Part shown: piece after piece, positions 42,863 through 51,893 of the stretch
How the letters are laid out: each line of letters opens with the position of its first letter
Numbering within the stretch: the stretch's first letter is position 1
Assembly (NCBI RefSeq): GCF_000761245.1
Contig: NZ_AWOR01000048.1
Span: forward strand, 1 to 64,000
Source of the DNA: Comamonas testosteroni
GTDB taxonomy: Bacteria; Pseudomonadota; Gammaproteobacteria; Burkholderiales; Burkholderiaceae_C
DNA length: 64,000 nt
Direction: 5' to 3'
Program-made: the position numbers and the translations under genes
Notes under the pieces: generated by a model
Seen by the model: only the letters and a program-made list of their open reading frames with translations
Told to the model about the DNA's origin: nothing
Database searches by the model: none

Positions 42863-44797
42863 TCAGCCCCAGCCCAGGGCCACGGCGATGCGATAGGTCA
42901 CAAAGCTGGCCAGATAGGCCAGAGCAAACAGATAGCCGGTCATCAGCAGCGGATAGCGCCAGCCATTGGTTTCGCGCTTGACCATGGCCAGCGTGGAGAT
43001 GCACTGGGGCGCAAACACGAACCAGACCAGCAGCGACAGCGCGGTCGCCATCGACCAGCTGCTGGCGATCAGCGGGCTCAGCTGCTGGGCCATGGCGTCA
43101 TCGCCCACGGCCGACAGCGCATACACCGTACCGAGCGCCCCCACCGCCACCTCGCGAGCGGCCATGCCGGGCACCAGCGCAATGGCGATCTGCCAGTTGA
43201 AGCCGATGGGCGCCAGCACCACTTCCAGCGCACGGCCGATCTGGCCCGCGAAGCTGTAGCGAATCGCGCCTTCGGTCACACCCTCGGGAGCCCCGGGGTA
43301 GCTGGAGAGGAACCACAGCACGATGCTGACGGTCAGGATGATGCCGCCGACGCGGCGCAGGAAGATCATGGCCCGCTCGTACAGGCCCAGCACCAGGCTG
43401 CGCAGGCTGGGGATGCGGTAGGAAGGCAGCTCCATCAGCAGCGGCGTGCGGGTCTTGACCCTGGTGGCCAGCTTGCCCACCCAGGCCACGGCCATGGCAC
43501 TGACGATGCCGCCCACATAGAGGGCAAACAGCACCAGGCCCTGCAGATTGAAGAAGCCGGCCACGGTCTGCTCGGGAATGAAGGCACCGATCAACAGCGT
43601 GTACACGGGCAGTCGTGCCGAGCAGGTCATCAGCGGCGCGATCATGATGGTCAGCAGACGGTCGCGCCAGTTGGAGATCGAACGCGTGGCCATGATGCCG
43701 GGCACGGCACAGGCAAAGCTGGACAGCAGTGGAATGAAGGAGCGTCCGGACAGCCCCACGCTGCCCATGATGCGGTCCAGCAAAAAGGCGGCGCGCGGCA
43801 GATAGCCCGAGTCTTCCAGCACCAGGATGAAGAAGAACAGAATCAGGATCTGCGGCAGAAAGACCACCACCGAGCCGGTGCCGGCGATCACGCCGTCGAC
43901 CAGCAGACTGCGCAGCACGCCATCGGGCATCACGCCATGCACCCACTGGCCGAAGTCGCTGACCAGCCCTTCGATGCCGTCCATCAGGGGCTGGGCCCAG
44001 CTGAACACGGCCTGGAACATCAGAAACAGCGTCGCCACCAGCAGCAGCGTGCCCCACAACGGGTGCAGCACCACGGAGTCGATGCGATCGTCACGCTGCG
44101 TCGGAGCCGCGGGCTCCTGCACGGTCAGGCGCATGATCTCGGCCACCTGCTGGTGCAGGGCCAGCAGCTGGGCGCGCGAGTTGCTGCCCGTCACGGGCTT
44201 GAACTGGCCTTCAAGCGTCGGAGCCTTGAGCTGCCTGGCTTGATCGCTGTCCAGCCAGGCCAGCAGATCCTTGGCGCCGGACAGATGAACGCCCACGCTC
44301 TCCACCACGGGCACGCCCAGCAGCTCGCTGAGCTTGGCCTTGTCGATGAGCAGTCCCTGGCGACGCGCCATATCGCTCATATTGAGCACCACCACCATGG
44401 GCAGACCCAGGGCGCGCGCCTCCAGCACCAGACGCAGGTTCAGGCGCAGATGGGTGGCATCGGTCACGCACACCAGCAGCTCGGGCGGCGCTTCGCGCGG
44501 ATGCTGCCCCTTGACGATGTCGCGCGTGATGCGCTCGTCCTCGCTGTGCGCATCCAGGCTGTAGGTGCCGGGCAGGTCCAGCACGCGCACGCGGCGCTTG
44601 CCGGGCGTGCTCAGCCAGCCTTCCTTGCGCTCCACGGTCACGCCCGCGTAGTTGGCCACCTTCTGGCGGGCGCCGGTCAGCAGATTGAACAGCGCCGTCT
44701 TGCCGCAATTCGGGTTGCCCAGCAGCGCGGCGCGCAAGGGCGCCTGCTCCGCGGCTTGAGGGCTCATCATGGTGATCTGGGATTCGCGCGCGTTCAT
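42863..44797 (-). CDS. feoB: ferrous iron transporter FeoB
   Basis: Inner-membrane Fe(II) transporter with a G-protein head. In the 644-residue product G1 is GNPNCGKT (27-34), G3 DLPG (75-78) and G4 NMSD (140-143). The membrane part begins near 255 and carries the Gate motifs with conserved Cys (SFACAVPGIMATRS near 365; LMTCSARLPVYTLLIGAF near 395). It is about 100 residues shorter than E. coli FeoB, mainly in the linker and C terminus, as in many betaproteobacteria. It overlaps feoA by 4 nt. Confidence 0.96.
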   Translation of the reverse strand: MNARESQITMMSPQAAEQAPLRAALLGNPNCGKTALFNLLTGARQKVANYAGVTVERKEGWLSTPGKRRVRVLDLPGTYSLDAHSEDERITRDIVKGQHPREAPPELLVCVTDATHLRLNLRLVLEARALGLPMVVVLNMSDMARRQGLLIDKAKLSELLGVPVVESVGVHLSGAKDLLAWLDSDQARQLKAPTLEGQFKPVTGSNSRAQLLALHQQVAEIMRLTVQEPAAPTQRDDRIDSVVLHPLWGTLLLVATLFLMFQAVFSWAQPLMDGIEGLVSDFGQWVHGVMPDGVLRSLLVDGVIAGTGSVVVFLPQILILFFFILVLEDSGYLPRAAFLLDRIMGSVGLSGRSFIPLLSSFACAVPGIMATRSISNWRDRLLTIMIAPLMTCSARLPVYTLLIGAFIPEQTVAGFFNLQGLVLFALYVGGIVSAMAVAWVGKLATRVKTRTPLLMELPSYRIPSLRSLVLGLYERAMIFLRRVGGIILTVSIVLWFLSSYPGAPEGVTEGAIRYSFAGQIGRALEVVLAPIGFNWQIAIALVPGMAAREVAVGALGTVYALSAVGDDAMAQQLSPLIASSWSMATALSLLVWFVFAPQCISTLAMVKRETNGWRYPLLMTGYLFALAYLASFVTYRIAVALGWG

Positions 44798-45192
44798 GCT
44801 GCGGCCTCCAGTTTCACCAGCACCTGGGACGCCTCGTGGCGGCGCAGGGCAAACGTCGCCTGACCTATGCGCACGGCCAGCGGGTCTGGGCCGGGAAAGC
44901 CGGTGGCGACGACGCGCACGGACTCGCCGGGCAGAAAGCCGATTTCCATGAGTCTGAGCAGCAGGCTTTCATCCTCGCCTTCGCAGGAGGCCAGATCCAC
45001 CACCCGGGCTGGCTGGTTCACCGCCAGCTGGTCCAGGCCCATGACCGGCCCGGTCGCGGCTGTAGTCGCTGCAATGGCTGCAGCGCTGGGAGATTGCACG
45101 CCGGATTCAGACGCTTGAACAGAAAAAGCATTCATGGACGAAGTAACTGACACTGCCTCAGACCTCGCCGAGGGGGACTGCAAAGAACTCAT
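44794..45192 (-). CDS. feoA: FeoA domain protein
   Basis: Small SH3-like protein that works with FeoB. In this 132-residue product the FeoA domain occupies about 52-130 (LMEIGFLPGESVRVVATGFPGPDPLAVRIG...FALRRHEASQVLV); the first 50 residues are a Ser/Ala-rich extension unusual for FeoA (normally about 75-85 residues). The true start may therefore be internal, for example the Met at residue 51 (MGLDQL) or residue 20. It overlaps feoB by ATGA and is preceded by a Fur-like AT-rich site. Confidence 0.88.
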   Translation of the reverse strand: MSSLQSPSARSEAVSVTSSMNAFSVQASESGVQSPSAAAIAATTAATGPVMGLDQLAVNQPARVVDLASCEGEDESLLLRLMEIGFLPGESVRVVATGFPGPDPLAVRIGQATFALRRHEASQVLVKLEAAA

Positions 45193-45198
45193 AGCGCA

Positions 45199-45228
45199 TT
45201 ATTAATTGATTTTGATTCTCATTTTCCA
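45199..45228. promoter_or_regulatory. Fur-box candidate for feoAB
   Basis: AT-rich sequence with TTGATTTTGATTCTCATTTT, i.e. on the minus strand AAAATGAGAATCAAAATCAA, close to overlapping 6-1-6 Fur hexamers (GATAAT-like). It starts 6 nt upstream of the feoA ATG, and lies in the divergent gap with the second ykgJ gene. Confidence 0.65.
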
Positions 45229-45392
45229 TTTACTGTAGGCGATTGGTGCACAACGGTGGCGAATTGGCACCAGCAGCATGGACTTTTGGGCGGGTATTGA
45301 GCGGCGCGGTTGACAAATCTGCGGCCCGGCACAACCAAAGGGTTTGCACAGCTGCGAAAATTGCGGCTCCACGGAAAAATTCCGCCCTTCCC

Positions 45393-45713
45393 ATGACCCA
45401 TCCCTGTCTTAGCTGCGGCGCCTGCTGCGCGTCCTTTCGTGTCGATTTTTCCGTACACGAGTCTCAGGAGCATGGGGGCAGCGTCCCCGCAGGGCTGATC
45501 GAGGAGGTCACCGACTACACCTGCCGCATGCGCGGCACGGACTGGGCCAGGCCGCGCTGCGCAGCCCTGGTGGGCAAGGTGGGAGAGAAGGCGTACTGCG
45601 GCATCTATGAATGGCGCCCCTCGCCTTGCCGCGAGTTTGCTGCGGGCTCGGACGCCTGCAACCGCGTGCGCCAGCGCCACCAGCTGCCTGTGCTGGAAAG
45701 CGGTCTGATCTAG
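45393..45713 (+). CDS. YkgJ family Cys-cluster protein (2)
   Basis: The 106-residue product begins MTHPCLSCGACCASFRVDF with the CxxCxxCC cluster and has later cysteines in TCRM, RCAAL, YCGIYEWRPSPCREF and DAC. It is a clear paralogue of the gene at 42146. The start at 45393 is set by the conserved N terminus; an open extension to 45243 is not supported. It is divergent from feoA, sharing the Fur-like region, so it may be iron-regulated. Confidence 0.88.
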   Translation: MTHPCLSCGACCASFRVDFSVHESQEHGGSVPAGLIEEVTDYTCRMRGTDWARPRCAALVGKVGEKAYCGIYEWRPSPCREFAAGSDACNRVRQRHQLPVLESGLI

Positions 45714-45748
45714 AAAACCAGGCAGCCAACGTCTGCCATATCAGCAGA

Positions 45749-46531
45749 TCAGGCGTCCTGCTCGATCAGCACCACGCCGATATTGTCCTTGCCGCCTGCA
45801 GCATTGGCTGCCTCGATCAGGGCCTCCTGCAAGCGCGCAAGCGGCAGGTTTTCCTCGAACAGGGTTTCAAGACTGGCATCGCTGAGCATATCGGTCAGGC
45901 CGTCGGAGCACAGCAAAATGCGGTCTCCCTGCTGCAGCAGCCAGTGACTGAGCTCGGGCTCCACCTGGGGCATCACACCAAGCGCTCTTGTCACCAGATG
46001 ACCGTAGCGCGAGTTCCTGGCATCTGCCTCGGAGATCAGGCCGGCATCGATATCCTGCTGCACCAGGGAGTGATCGCGCGTCAGCCGCTGCAGCCGGCCA
46101 GCGCGCCAGGCATAGGCCCTGGAGTCGCCCAGATGGGCAATCAGCACCTCGCTTGCCAGCACCAGGGCGGCCACCACCGTGGTGCCCATGCCGCTGCAGC
46201 CGGGCGTGGACTGCGCAGCGGCATAGATGGCCGTATTGGCCATGTGCAGTGCGTCCGTCAGCTCGCACTGCGCAGCCAGCATGGATTCATCGGCGGCCGG
46301 GCCGTGCTGCACGCTGGTCGTGATCAGCTCCACGGCCATGACGCTGGCCACCTCGCCCGCGTTATAGCCGCCCATGCCGTCGGCCAGCACGGCAACCGGC
46401 CAGGGCCGGGCCTTCGGCTCCAGGCCTACCGAGTCTTCGTTATTGCTGCGCTGGCGACCCATGTCGGCACGCCCCACCATGCGTACGGCTGGCCAGACTC
46501 GGGATGGGCTAGAAGCTGCTGCGGATGACAT
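45749..46531 (-). CDS. PP2C-type serine/threonine protein phosphatase
   Basis: Metal-dependent phosphatase (Stp/PrpC-like) of 260 residues. The family motifs are all present: RQRSNNEDS near 28, VLADGMGGYNAG near 50, SGMGTTVVAA near 112, LGDSRAY near 132, LCSDGLTD near 206 and GGKDNIGVV near 247, which supply the metal-binding aspartates. The start is uncertain: ATG 46531 or a TTG at 46570. No partner Ser/Thr kinase or forkhead protein gene is nearby, so its substrate is unknown. Confidence 0.92.
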   Translation of the reverse strand: MSSAAASSPSRVWPAVRMVGRADMGRQRSNNEDSVGLEPKARPWPVAVLADGMGGYNAGEVASVMAVELITTSVQHGPAADESMLAAQCELTDALHMANTAIYAAAQSTPGCSGMGTTVVAALVLASEVLIAHLGDSRAYAWRAGRLQRLTRDHSLVQQDIDAGLISEADARNSRYGHLVTRALGVMPQVEPELSHWLLQQGDRILLCSDGLTDMLSDASLETLFEENLPLARLQEALIEAANAAGGKDNIGVVLIEQDA

Positions 46532-46708
46532 GGAAGATGGGACGGGGGTCAGGTTCGCGAAAGCATTCAAGCGTAACGCAAGTCAGCTTCGCTCCTTGTC
46601 TGAAAAAGACACCGTTTTGCACTTGTTAACCAAGCAAAGGCGCAATTTTGTTCAATACCTGCAAACGCCCAAAGCTCAGACTGGTGGCCTCTTGTTTCAG
46701 GTTTGCCC

Positions 46709-47335
46709 ATGCTTTCTTCTGTTCTGGCCATGGCCGGATTTGCACTGGCCGGTGCCATCACGCCAGGACCGGTGAACGTGCTGGCCCTGCGCCATGGCAA
46801 CGGCCGCGCTGTGGCCGCCTTCTGCTACGTGCTGGGCGCCAGCCTCAGCTATGCCCTCATCGTCTGGCTGATGGGACAGAGCGGGCAGTGGCTTCTCAAG
46901 CAGCCCGAGCTGCTGCGCTGGGCGCCGCGCGTCTGCGCTCTCTATCTTCTGTGGCTGGCCTGGCAGCTGGCCAGGGCCCCGGGGGCCCATGGACAGGCGG
47001 CCAGGCAAAGCGCCCCCGCATCACTGCCGGCCGGTCCAGGCGGAGCGTTCGTGCAAGGCATTGCCATTCAAAGCCTCAACCCCAAGGCCTGGCTGGTGGC
47101 GCTTTCGGGCATCGGCATGTTCGTAGCCCCGCTGGCCGCGCAGCAGGTCTCGCTGCCAAGCGCATTGCTGCTGTTTTGCACCGTCTCCTTGCTGGCCTGC
47201 CTGCTCGGCGTAGGCTGCTGGGCCGCTCTGGGCCATGCACTGACCCGGTGGCTGAATACGCCACTGCGGCGCCAGCGGCTGAACCAGGCCCTGGCCATGG
47301 TGCTGGTGGCAAGCGTGCTCAGCATGCTGGCATGA
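46709..47335 (+). CDS. LysE family amino-acid exporter
   Basis: The 208-residue inner-membrane protein has about six hydrophobic helices and the LysE/RhtB signature near the N terminus (AGAITPGPVNVLALRHG, residues about 15-31). It would export amino acids or homoserine-lactone-like compounds. Start 46709 is preferred over a TTG two codons upstream. The AraC gene follows 10 nt later and probably regulates it, being in the same operon. Confidence 0.9.
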   Translation: MLSSVLAMAGFALAGAITPGPVNVLALRHGNGRAVAAFCYVLGASLSYALIVWLMGQSGQWLLKQPELLRWAPRVCALYLLWLAWQLARAPGAHGQAARQSAPASLPAGPGGAFVQGIAIQSLNPKAWLVALSGIGMFVAPLAAQQVSLPSALLLFCTVSLLACLLGVGCWAALGHALTRWLNTPLRRQRLNQALAMVLVASVLSMLA

Positions 47336-47345
47336 TGAGGCCGTC

Positions 47346-48146
47346 ATGCCAGCCCCGAGCCACCACTTCCACCGCCACCCGGCCCTGCCCTGGGCCGAGC
47401 TGCGCATCAGCCGCCAGTCCTGCTACAGCTACCGGCTGCATGCGCATGCCCAGTACTCCATCGGCATTGTGGATGAGGGCGAGACCCTGTTTCTGCACGA
47501 CGATGGCCCCGAAACATTGAGCGCGGGCAGCGTGGTGCTGATCGAGCCCGGCCACTGGCATGCCTGCAACCCCGAGACATTGCAGCCATGGTCCTACCGC
47601 ATGCTGTTCGTGCAGGCCGAGTGGGTTCATGAGCGACTCGGTGTCGGCGCCCTGCACTTTGCCCGGCGCGCACGGCACGAGCCTGAAATCTCGCACTGGG
47701 CCGACAGTCTCTGCCAGCCACTTGCCGAAAGCGCCACGGATGCGCAGCTGCGGCAGCACGAGCAATCGCTGGCGGATTTCCTGCAGCTGCTGGGCAGCGC
47801 GGCCCACACTCATGCCGCAAAGCCCCAGCCGCCCGATGCCGTCCTTCCTGCGCTGCAGCACATGCACCGCAGCCCCGAAGACGAGACCAGCGTCCAGGCC
47901 CTGGCCCAGCGCTGCGGCATGAGCCCCAGCCGCTTCATCCGCCGCTTCAGGGCCGTCACCGGCGTCACGCCCGGGGCCTACCGCCTCAACCTGCGGCTCA
48001 ATGGCGTGCGCCACCTGCTGGCACAGGGCGAGCCCCTGGCCTCGGTCGCTCAACAGATGGGCTTTGCCGACCAGGCCCATATGCAGCGTGCCTTCAAGGC
48101 CCATCATGCGCTGACTCCCGGCAACTACGCCGGGATGCCGCGCTGA
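47346..48146 (+). CDS. AraC family transcriptional regulator
   Basis: The 266-residue protein has a cupin-like N-terminal sensor (about 20-150, HAHAQYSIGIVDEGE and VVLIEPGHWHACNP) and two C-terminal helix-turn-helix motifs (about 170-260, VQALAQRCGMSPSRFIRRF and LASVAQQMGFADQAHMQR). It is 10 nt behind the LysE-type exporter gene, a frequent pair in which the regulator senses the exported amino acid. The ligand is unknown. Confidence 0.92.
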   Translation: MPAPSHHFHRHPALPWAELRISRQSCYSYRLHAHAQYSIGIVDEGETLFLHDDGPETLSAGSVVLIEPGHWHACNPETLQPWSYRMLFVQAEWVHERLGVGALHFARRARHEPEISHWADSLCQPLAESATDAQLRQHEQSLADFLQLLGSAAHTHAAKPQPPDAVLPALQHMHRSPEDETSVQALAQRCGMSPSRFIRRFRAVTGVTPGAYRLNLRLNGVRHLLAQGEPLASVAQQMGFADQAHMQRAFKAHHALTPGNYAGMPR

Positions 48147-48247
48147 GACGGCTGGGCCTGCGCCAAGGACATTCGCCGCCAAGCCGCCGCAGCCGGTCAT
48201 TCGCGGGATACTTGCCGCTTCGACTTTTTCGCATGCGCAAGTCAGCA

Positions 48248-49627
48248 ATGGCCAACTTTGACAGTATTCAGCAACGCGAGACAGGCTTGCAGCAGCACCT
48301 GAACTCCGCCCAGATGACCATGATCGCCATCGGTGGCGCCATCGGTACCGGCCTCTTCATGGGCAGCGCCTTCGCCATCGGCTTTGCCGGCCCCAGCGTG
48401 CTCATCAGCTACGCCATCGGCGCATTCATCGGCCTGCTGCTCATGGGATGCCTGGCCGAGATGACCGTGGCCCACCCCACCTCGGGCTCCTTCGGCGCCT
48501 ACGCCGAGCACTACATCAGTCCGCTGGCCGGCTTTGTGGTGCGCTACGCCTACTGGGGAGCCGTGGTGCTGGCCGTGGGCATGGAGGTCACGGCCGTGGG
48601 CAAGTACATGGCCTACTGGTTCCCGGCCGTGGACCCATGGATCTGGGTGGCGCTGTTCTCGGTCCTGCTGGCCGCCGTCAATGCCACCAGCGTCAAGGCC
48701 TTCGGCCAGGTCGAGTACTGGTTCTCCATGGTCAAGGTCATTGCCATCGTGGCCTTTATCCTGATCGGTGCCTATGTGGTCTTCGGCACCCGGCCCGAGG
48801 GCGTGGGGTTCGACAACTATTTCGTCGATGGCGGCTTCTTCCCCAACGGCTGGTGGGGTACCTGGGTGGGCGTGATCGTGGCCATCTTCAGCTATCTGAG
48901 CCTGGAATCCATCGCCATCGCTGCCGGCGAGGCCCAGAACCCCAAGCAGGCCGTGACCCGAGCCTTCCGCACCACGGTGCTGCGCCTGGTGCTGTTCTAT
49001 CTGCTGTCGCTGGCACTGATGCTGGCCATCGTTCCCTGGAGCCATGCGGGCACGGACAAGAGCCCGTTTGTCAAGGTGATGGAGATTTTGCAGATCCCGG
49101 GCGCGGCTGCAGCTCTGAACTTTGTGGTGCTGCTGGCCTCGCTGTCGGCCATGAACAGCCAGCTCTACGTCACCTCGCGCATGATGTTCAGCCTCTCGCG
49201 CGGCGGCTATGCCCCCAAGGGTCTGAGCAAGCTCAGCAAAAACGGCGTGCCGCTGGGCGCGATTGCCGTCTCCTGCCTGGGCATGGCCGTGGCCATGGTG
49301 CTCAACGTGCTCAAGCCCGAGCAGTCGCTGGAGCTGATGATGTCGATCGCCATGTTTGGCGCCATGTTTGCCTGGTTCATGGTGTTCGTGACCCATCTGT
49401 TCTTCCGCCCGCGCTGGCAGCGCGAGCATCCTGGCCAGAAGCTGGAGTTCCGCATGTGGGGCTTTCCCGTGCTGACGCTGGTCGGGGCGCTGCTGATGGC
49501 GGGTGTGATCGTCACCACGCTGTTTACCAAGGAGTTCCACACCACCGTGCTGGTGGGCGTGCCGTTTCTGATCGTGCTGGTGCTGGTCTATGCTCTTTGG
49601 TATAGGAAGAAGAAGGTGACCCCCTGA
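48248..49627 (+). CDS. APC family amino-acid permease
   Basis: The 459-residue, 12-helix transporter has the amino-acid transporter signature [16 protein letters not shown] near residue 20 and the [16 protein letters not shown] segment near 72, typical of the AAT/proline-specific (GabP/ProY/AroP) group. It would import an amino acid with H+. Start 48248 is chosen by conservation; 48233 is possible. Its stop codon TGA is formed by the beginning of repeat C. It is followed by kynB, so aromatic amino acid uptake is a reasonable guess, not shown by sequence. Confidence 0.9.
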   Translation: MANFDSIQQRETGLQQHLNSAQMTMIAIGGAIGTGLFMGSAFAIGFAGPSVLISYAIGAFIGLLLMGCLAEMTVAHPTSGSFGAYAEHYISPLAGFVVRYAYWGAVVLAVGMEVTAVGKYMAYWFPAVDPWIWVALFSVLLAAVNATSVKAFGQVEYWFSMVKVIAIVAFILIGAYVVFGTRPEGVGFDNYFVDGGFFPNGWWGTWVGVIVAIFSYLSLESIAIAAGEAQNPKQAVTRAFRTTVLRLVLFYLLSLALMLAIVPWSHAGTDKSPFVKVMEILQIPGAAAALNFVVLLASLSAMNSQLYVTSRMMFSLSRGGYAPKGLSKLSKNGVPLGAIAVSCLGMAVAMVLNVLKPEQSLELMMSIAMFGAMFAWFMVFVTHLFFRPRWQREHPGQKLEFRMWGFPVLTLVGALLMAGVIVTTLFTKEFHTTVLVGVPFLIVLVLVYALWYRKKKVTP

Positions 49628-49705
49628 GGCGCTAGCGCGCCTTCCTCCAAGGGGGGACGACAGCCTTTGCTGCGGGGCGGCCCTTGCTGGCTGTCCCGCA
49701 CTCAG
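49620..49705 (+). repeat. 3'-end dispersed repeat, copy C
   Basis: Begins CCCCCTGAGGCGCTAGCGCGCC and continues with AAGGGGGGACGACAGCC and TTTGCTGCGGGGCGGCCCTTG blocks. Its TGA (49625-49627) is the stop codon of the permease gene. Confidence 0.72.
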
Positions 49706-49748
49706 GCCTGTTATCGATCAAGAGCGACCAAATCCATTCATACACACC

Positions 49749-50381
49749 ATGACACGCCAGATCTGGGATATTTCTCCTGCCATCCATCCTGCCGCACCGG
49801 TGTTTCCGGGCGACACGCCCTATAGCCAGGAATGGGTGGCCAGCATTGGCCCGGGCTGCCCGGTCAATGTCAGCGCCATTCATCTCTCGCCCCATGTGGG
49901 CGCGCATGCCGATGCACCGCTGCACTACGATGCGCAGGGCGCGGCCATTGGCGCCGTCGATCTGGATGCCTTTCTGGGCCCCTGCCGCGTAATCCACGCC
50001 ATAGGCTGCGGGCCGCTGATTGAATGGCGCCACATAGCGCACGCCATCGATGCCGGCCTGCCCGGGCGCGTGCTGGTGCGCACCTACGAGAAAGCGCCCA
50101 CCGGCTGGGATGCCGACCTCGCCGCCTATGCCCCCGAGACCGTGCAAAAGCTCGCCGACCTGGGCGTGAAGCTGATCGGCATAGACACCGCCAGCATCGA
50201 CCCCGCCAGCAGCAAGAGCCTGGACAGCCATATGGTGATCCGCCAGCGCGGCCTGCGCGTGCTCGAAAACCTGGTGCTCGACGAGGTCGGCGAAGGCGAC
50301 TATGAGCTGATCGCCTTGCCGCTCAAGCTCACCGAAGCCGATGCCTCGCCGGTGCGTGCCGTCTTGCGCAGCCTGCTGTGA
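49749..50381 (+). CDS. kynB: kynurenine formamidase (arylformamidase)
   Basis: Hydrolyses N-formylkynurenine to kynurenine and formate. The 210-residue metal-dependent cyclase-fold protein starts [25 protein letters not shown] (read in parts) and has the metal-binding motif [12 protein letters not shown] near 49-60, with [13 protein letters not shown] near 150-162. It is 165 nt upstream of kynU on the same strand, and the two are probably co-transcribed. Confidence 0.95.
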   Translation: MTRQIWDISPAIHPAAPVFPGDTPYSQEWVASIGPGCPVNVSAIHLSPHVGAHADAPLHYDAQGAAIGAVDLDAFLGPCRVIHAIGCGPLIEWRHIAHAIDAGLPGRVLVRTYEKAPTGWDADLAAYAPETVQKLADLGVKLIGIDTASIDPASSKSLDSHMVIRQRGLRVLENLVLDEVGEGDYELIALPLKLTEADASPVRAVLRSLL

Positions 50382-50545
50382 AGCGCTTGGCGCAAGCAAA
50401 CCGATGTCCTCGCTGCGAGGCGGCTGGGCCGCCCCGGTCTCAGACACAATGGGCGAATCCGAGTTCAGCCATATTTGAATCAGAACCGGCTCTGACGTAG
50501 ACACAATCAGCGTCAGCAGCTATCAAAAATGAGAGAAGGAAGACA

Positions 50546-51853
50546 ATGACCACTTTGCAAGACTGCCAGGCTCTGGACGCCCAGGATCCGCTGCGCGCGC
50601 TGCGCGAGCGCTTTGCCCTGCCCCAGGGCGTGATCTACCTGGACGGCAACTCCCTGGGCGCCCAGCCCAAGGCCGCCGCCGCGCGCGTGGCCGAAGTGGT
50701 GACGCAGGAATGGGGCCAGGACCTCATCACCTCCTGGAACAAGGCCGGCTGGATCACGCTGCCCGAGCGCCTTGGCAACCAGTTCGCCCCCTGGCTGGGC
50801 GCGGGCCAGGGCGAGCTGGTGTTCACCGACACCACCTCCATCAATCTCTACAAGGTGCTGAGCGCCGCCGCCCGCATCGCCCGCGAAGATGCGCCCGGCC
50901 GCAAAAAGCTGATCAGCGAGCGCAGCAACTTCCCCACTGATCTCTATATCGCCCAGTCCGTCTGCCAGGAATACGGCCTGGAGCTGGTGCTGCTCGAGCC
51001 CGAGGAAATCGCCGGCGCGCTGCAGACCGATGTGGCGATCTCCATGCTCACCCATGTCAACTACCGCACGGGGGCCATGCACGATATGGCAGCCGTCACG
51101 GCCGCCGCCCATGCCAAAGGCATTCTCTGCGTCTGGGATCTGTGCCACAGCGCAGGTGCCGTGCCCGTGGATCTCAAGGGTGCCGATGCCGACTTTGCCG
51201 TGGGCTGCAGCTACAAATACCTCAACGGCGGCCCCGGCGCGCCGGCCTTTGTCTGGGCGCATCCGCGCCTGATCAACCGCTTCTGGCAGCCGCTGTCGGG
51301 CTGGTTCGGCCACGCCGAGCCTTTCAAGTTCGTGCCCGACTACCACCCCGCCCAGGGCATACAGCGCTATCTCTGCGGCACCCAGCCCATGATCAGCATG
51401 AGCGTGCTGCAGTGCGGCATCGACATCTATACCGAGGCCGAGGCTTTCGGCGGCATGGCCGCGCTGCGCAAGAAATCGCTGGCGCTGACCGATCTGTTCA
51501 TTCAGCTCGTGCAAGAGCGCTGCCAGGGCCACGGCCTGGGTCTGGCGACACCGCGCGAGCATGCGGCACGCGGCTCCCAGGTCTGCCTGACCCGGGAGGA
51601 AGGTCTGGGCGTGAATGGCCAGGGCAGCGGCGCCTACGCCATTGTCCAGGCGCTGATTGCACGCGGCGTGATCGGCGATTTCCGCAAGGGCGACGGCGGC
51701 ACTGGCAGGCACAAGGACATTCTGCGTTTCGGCTTCACACCGCTGTATGTGGGCTTTGCCGATGTCTGGAATGCCGTCGAGCATCTGCGTCAGGTGCTGG
51801 AATCGGGCGAATGGCAACGGCCCGAGTTCAATGCCGTGCACGCCGTGACCTGA
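50546..51853 (+). CDS. kynU: kynureninase
   Basis: PLP enzyme cleaving kynurenine to anthranilate and alanine. The 435-residue product has YLDGNSLGAQPKAA near 31, ERSNFPTDLY near 126, SMLTHVNYRTGAMHD near 165, WDLCHSAGAVP near 197, and the PLP lysine Lys224 in GCSYKYLNGGPG. AGAAGGA lies 7 nt upstream of the ATG. With kynB just upstream and kynA at 56150 it completes the anthranilate branch of tryptophan degradation. Confidence 0.97.
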   Translation: MTTLQDCQALDAQDPLRALRERFALPQGVIYLDGNSLGAQPKAAAARVAEVVTQEWGQDLITSWNKAGWITLPERLGNQFAPWLGAGQGELVFTDTTSINLYKVLSAAARIAREDAPGRKKLISERSNFPTDLYIAQSVCQEYGLELVLLEPEEIAGALQTDVAISMLTHVNYRTGAMHDMAAVTAAAHAKGILCVWDLCHSAGAVPVDLKGADADFAVGCSYKYLNGGPGAPAFVWAHPRLINRFWQPLSGWFGHAEPFKFVPDYHPAQGIQRYLCGTQPMISMSVLQCGIDIYTEAEAFGGMAALRKKSLALTDLFIQLVQERCQGHGLGLATPREHAARGSQVCLTREEGLGVNGQGSGAYAIVQALIARGVIGDFRKGDGGTGRHKDILRFGFTPLYVGFADVWNAVEHLRQVLESGEWQRPEFNAVHAVT

Positions 51854-51893
51854 GGCAGGCACCGGGGGCGGGGGCGGGCCGGGCGAGCTCCGA

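Noticed and set aside
42761..44863. A 700-codon open frame on the plus strand opposite feoB
   Set aside because: It is antisense to the clearly conserved feoB gene, has His/Gln/Gly-rich composition typical of a GC-rich shadow frame, and shows no domain.
45243..45392. 50-residue N-terminal extension of the second YkgJ protein
   Set aside because: It lacks similarity to the family and would run from the Fur-like region; the conserved protein starts at MTHPCLSCG.
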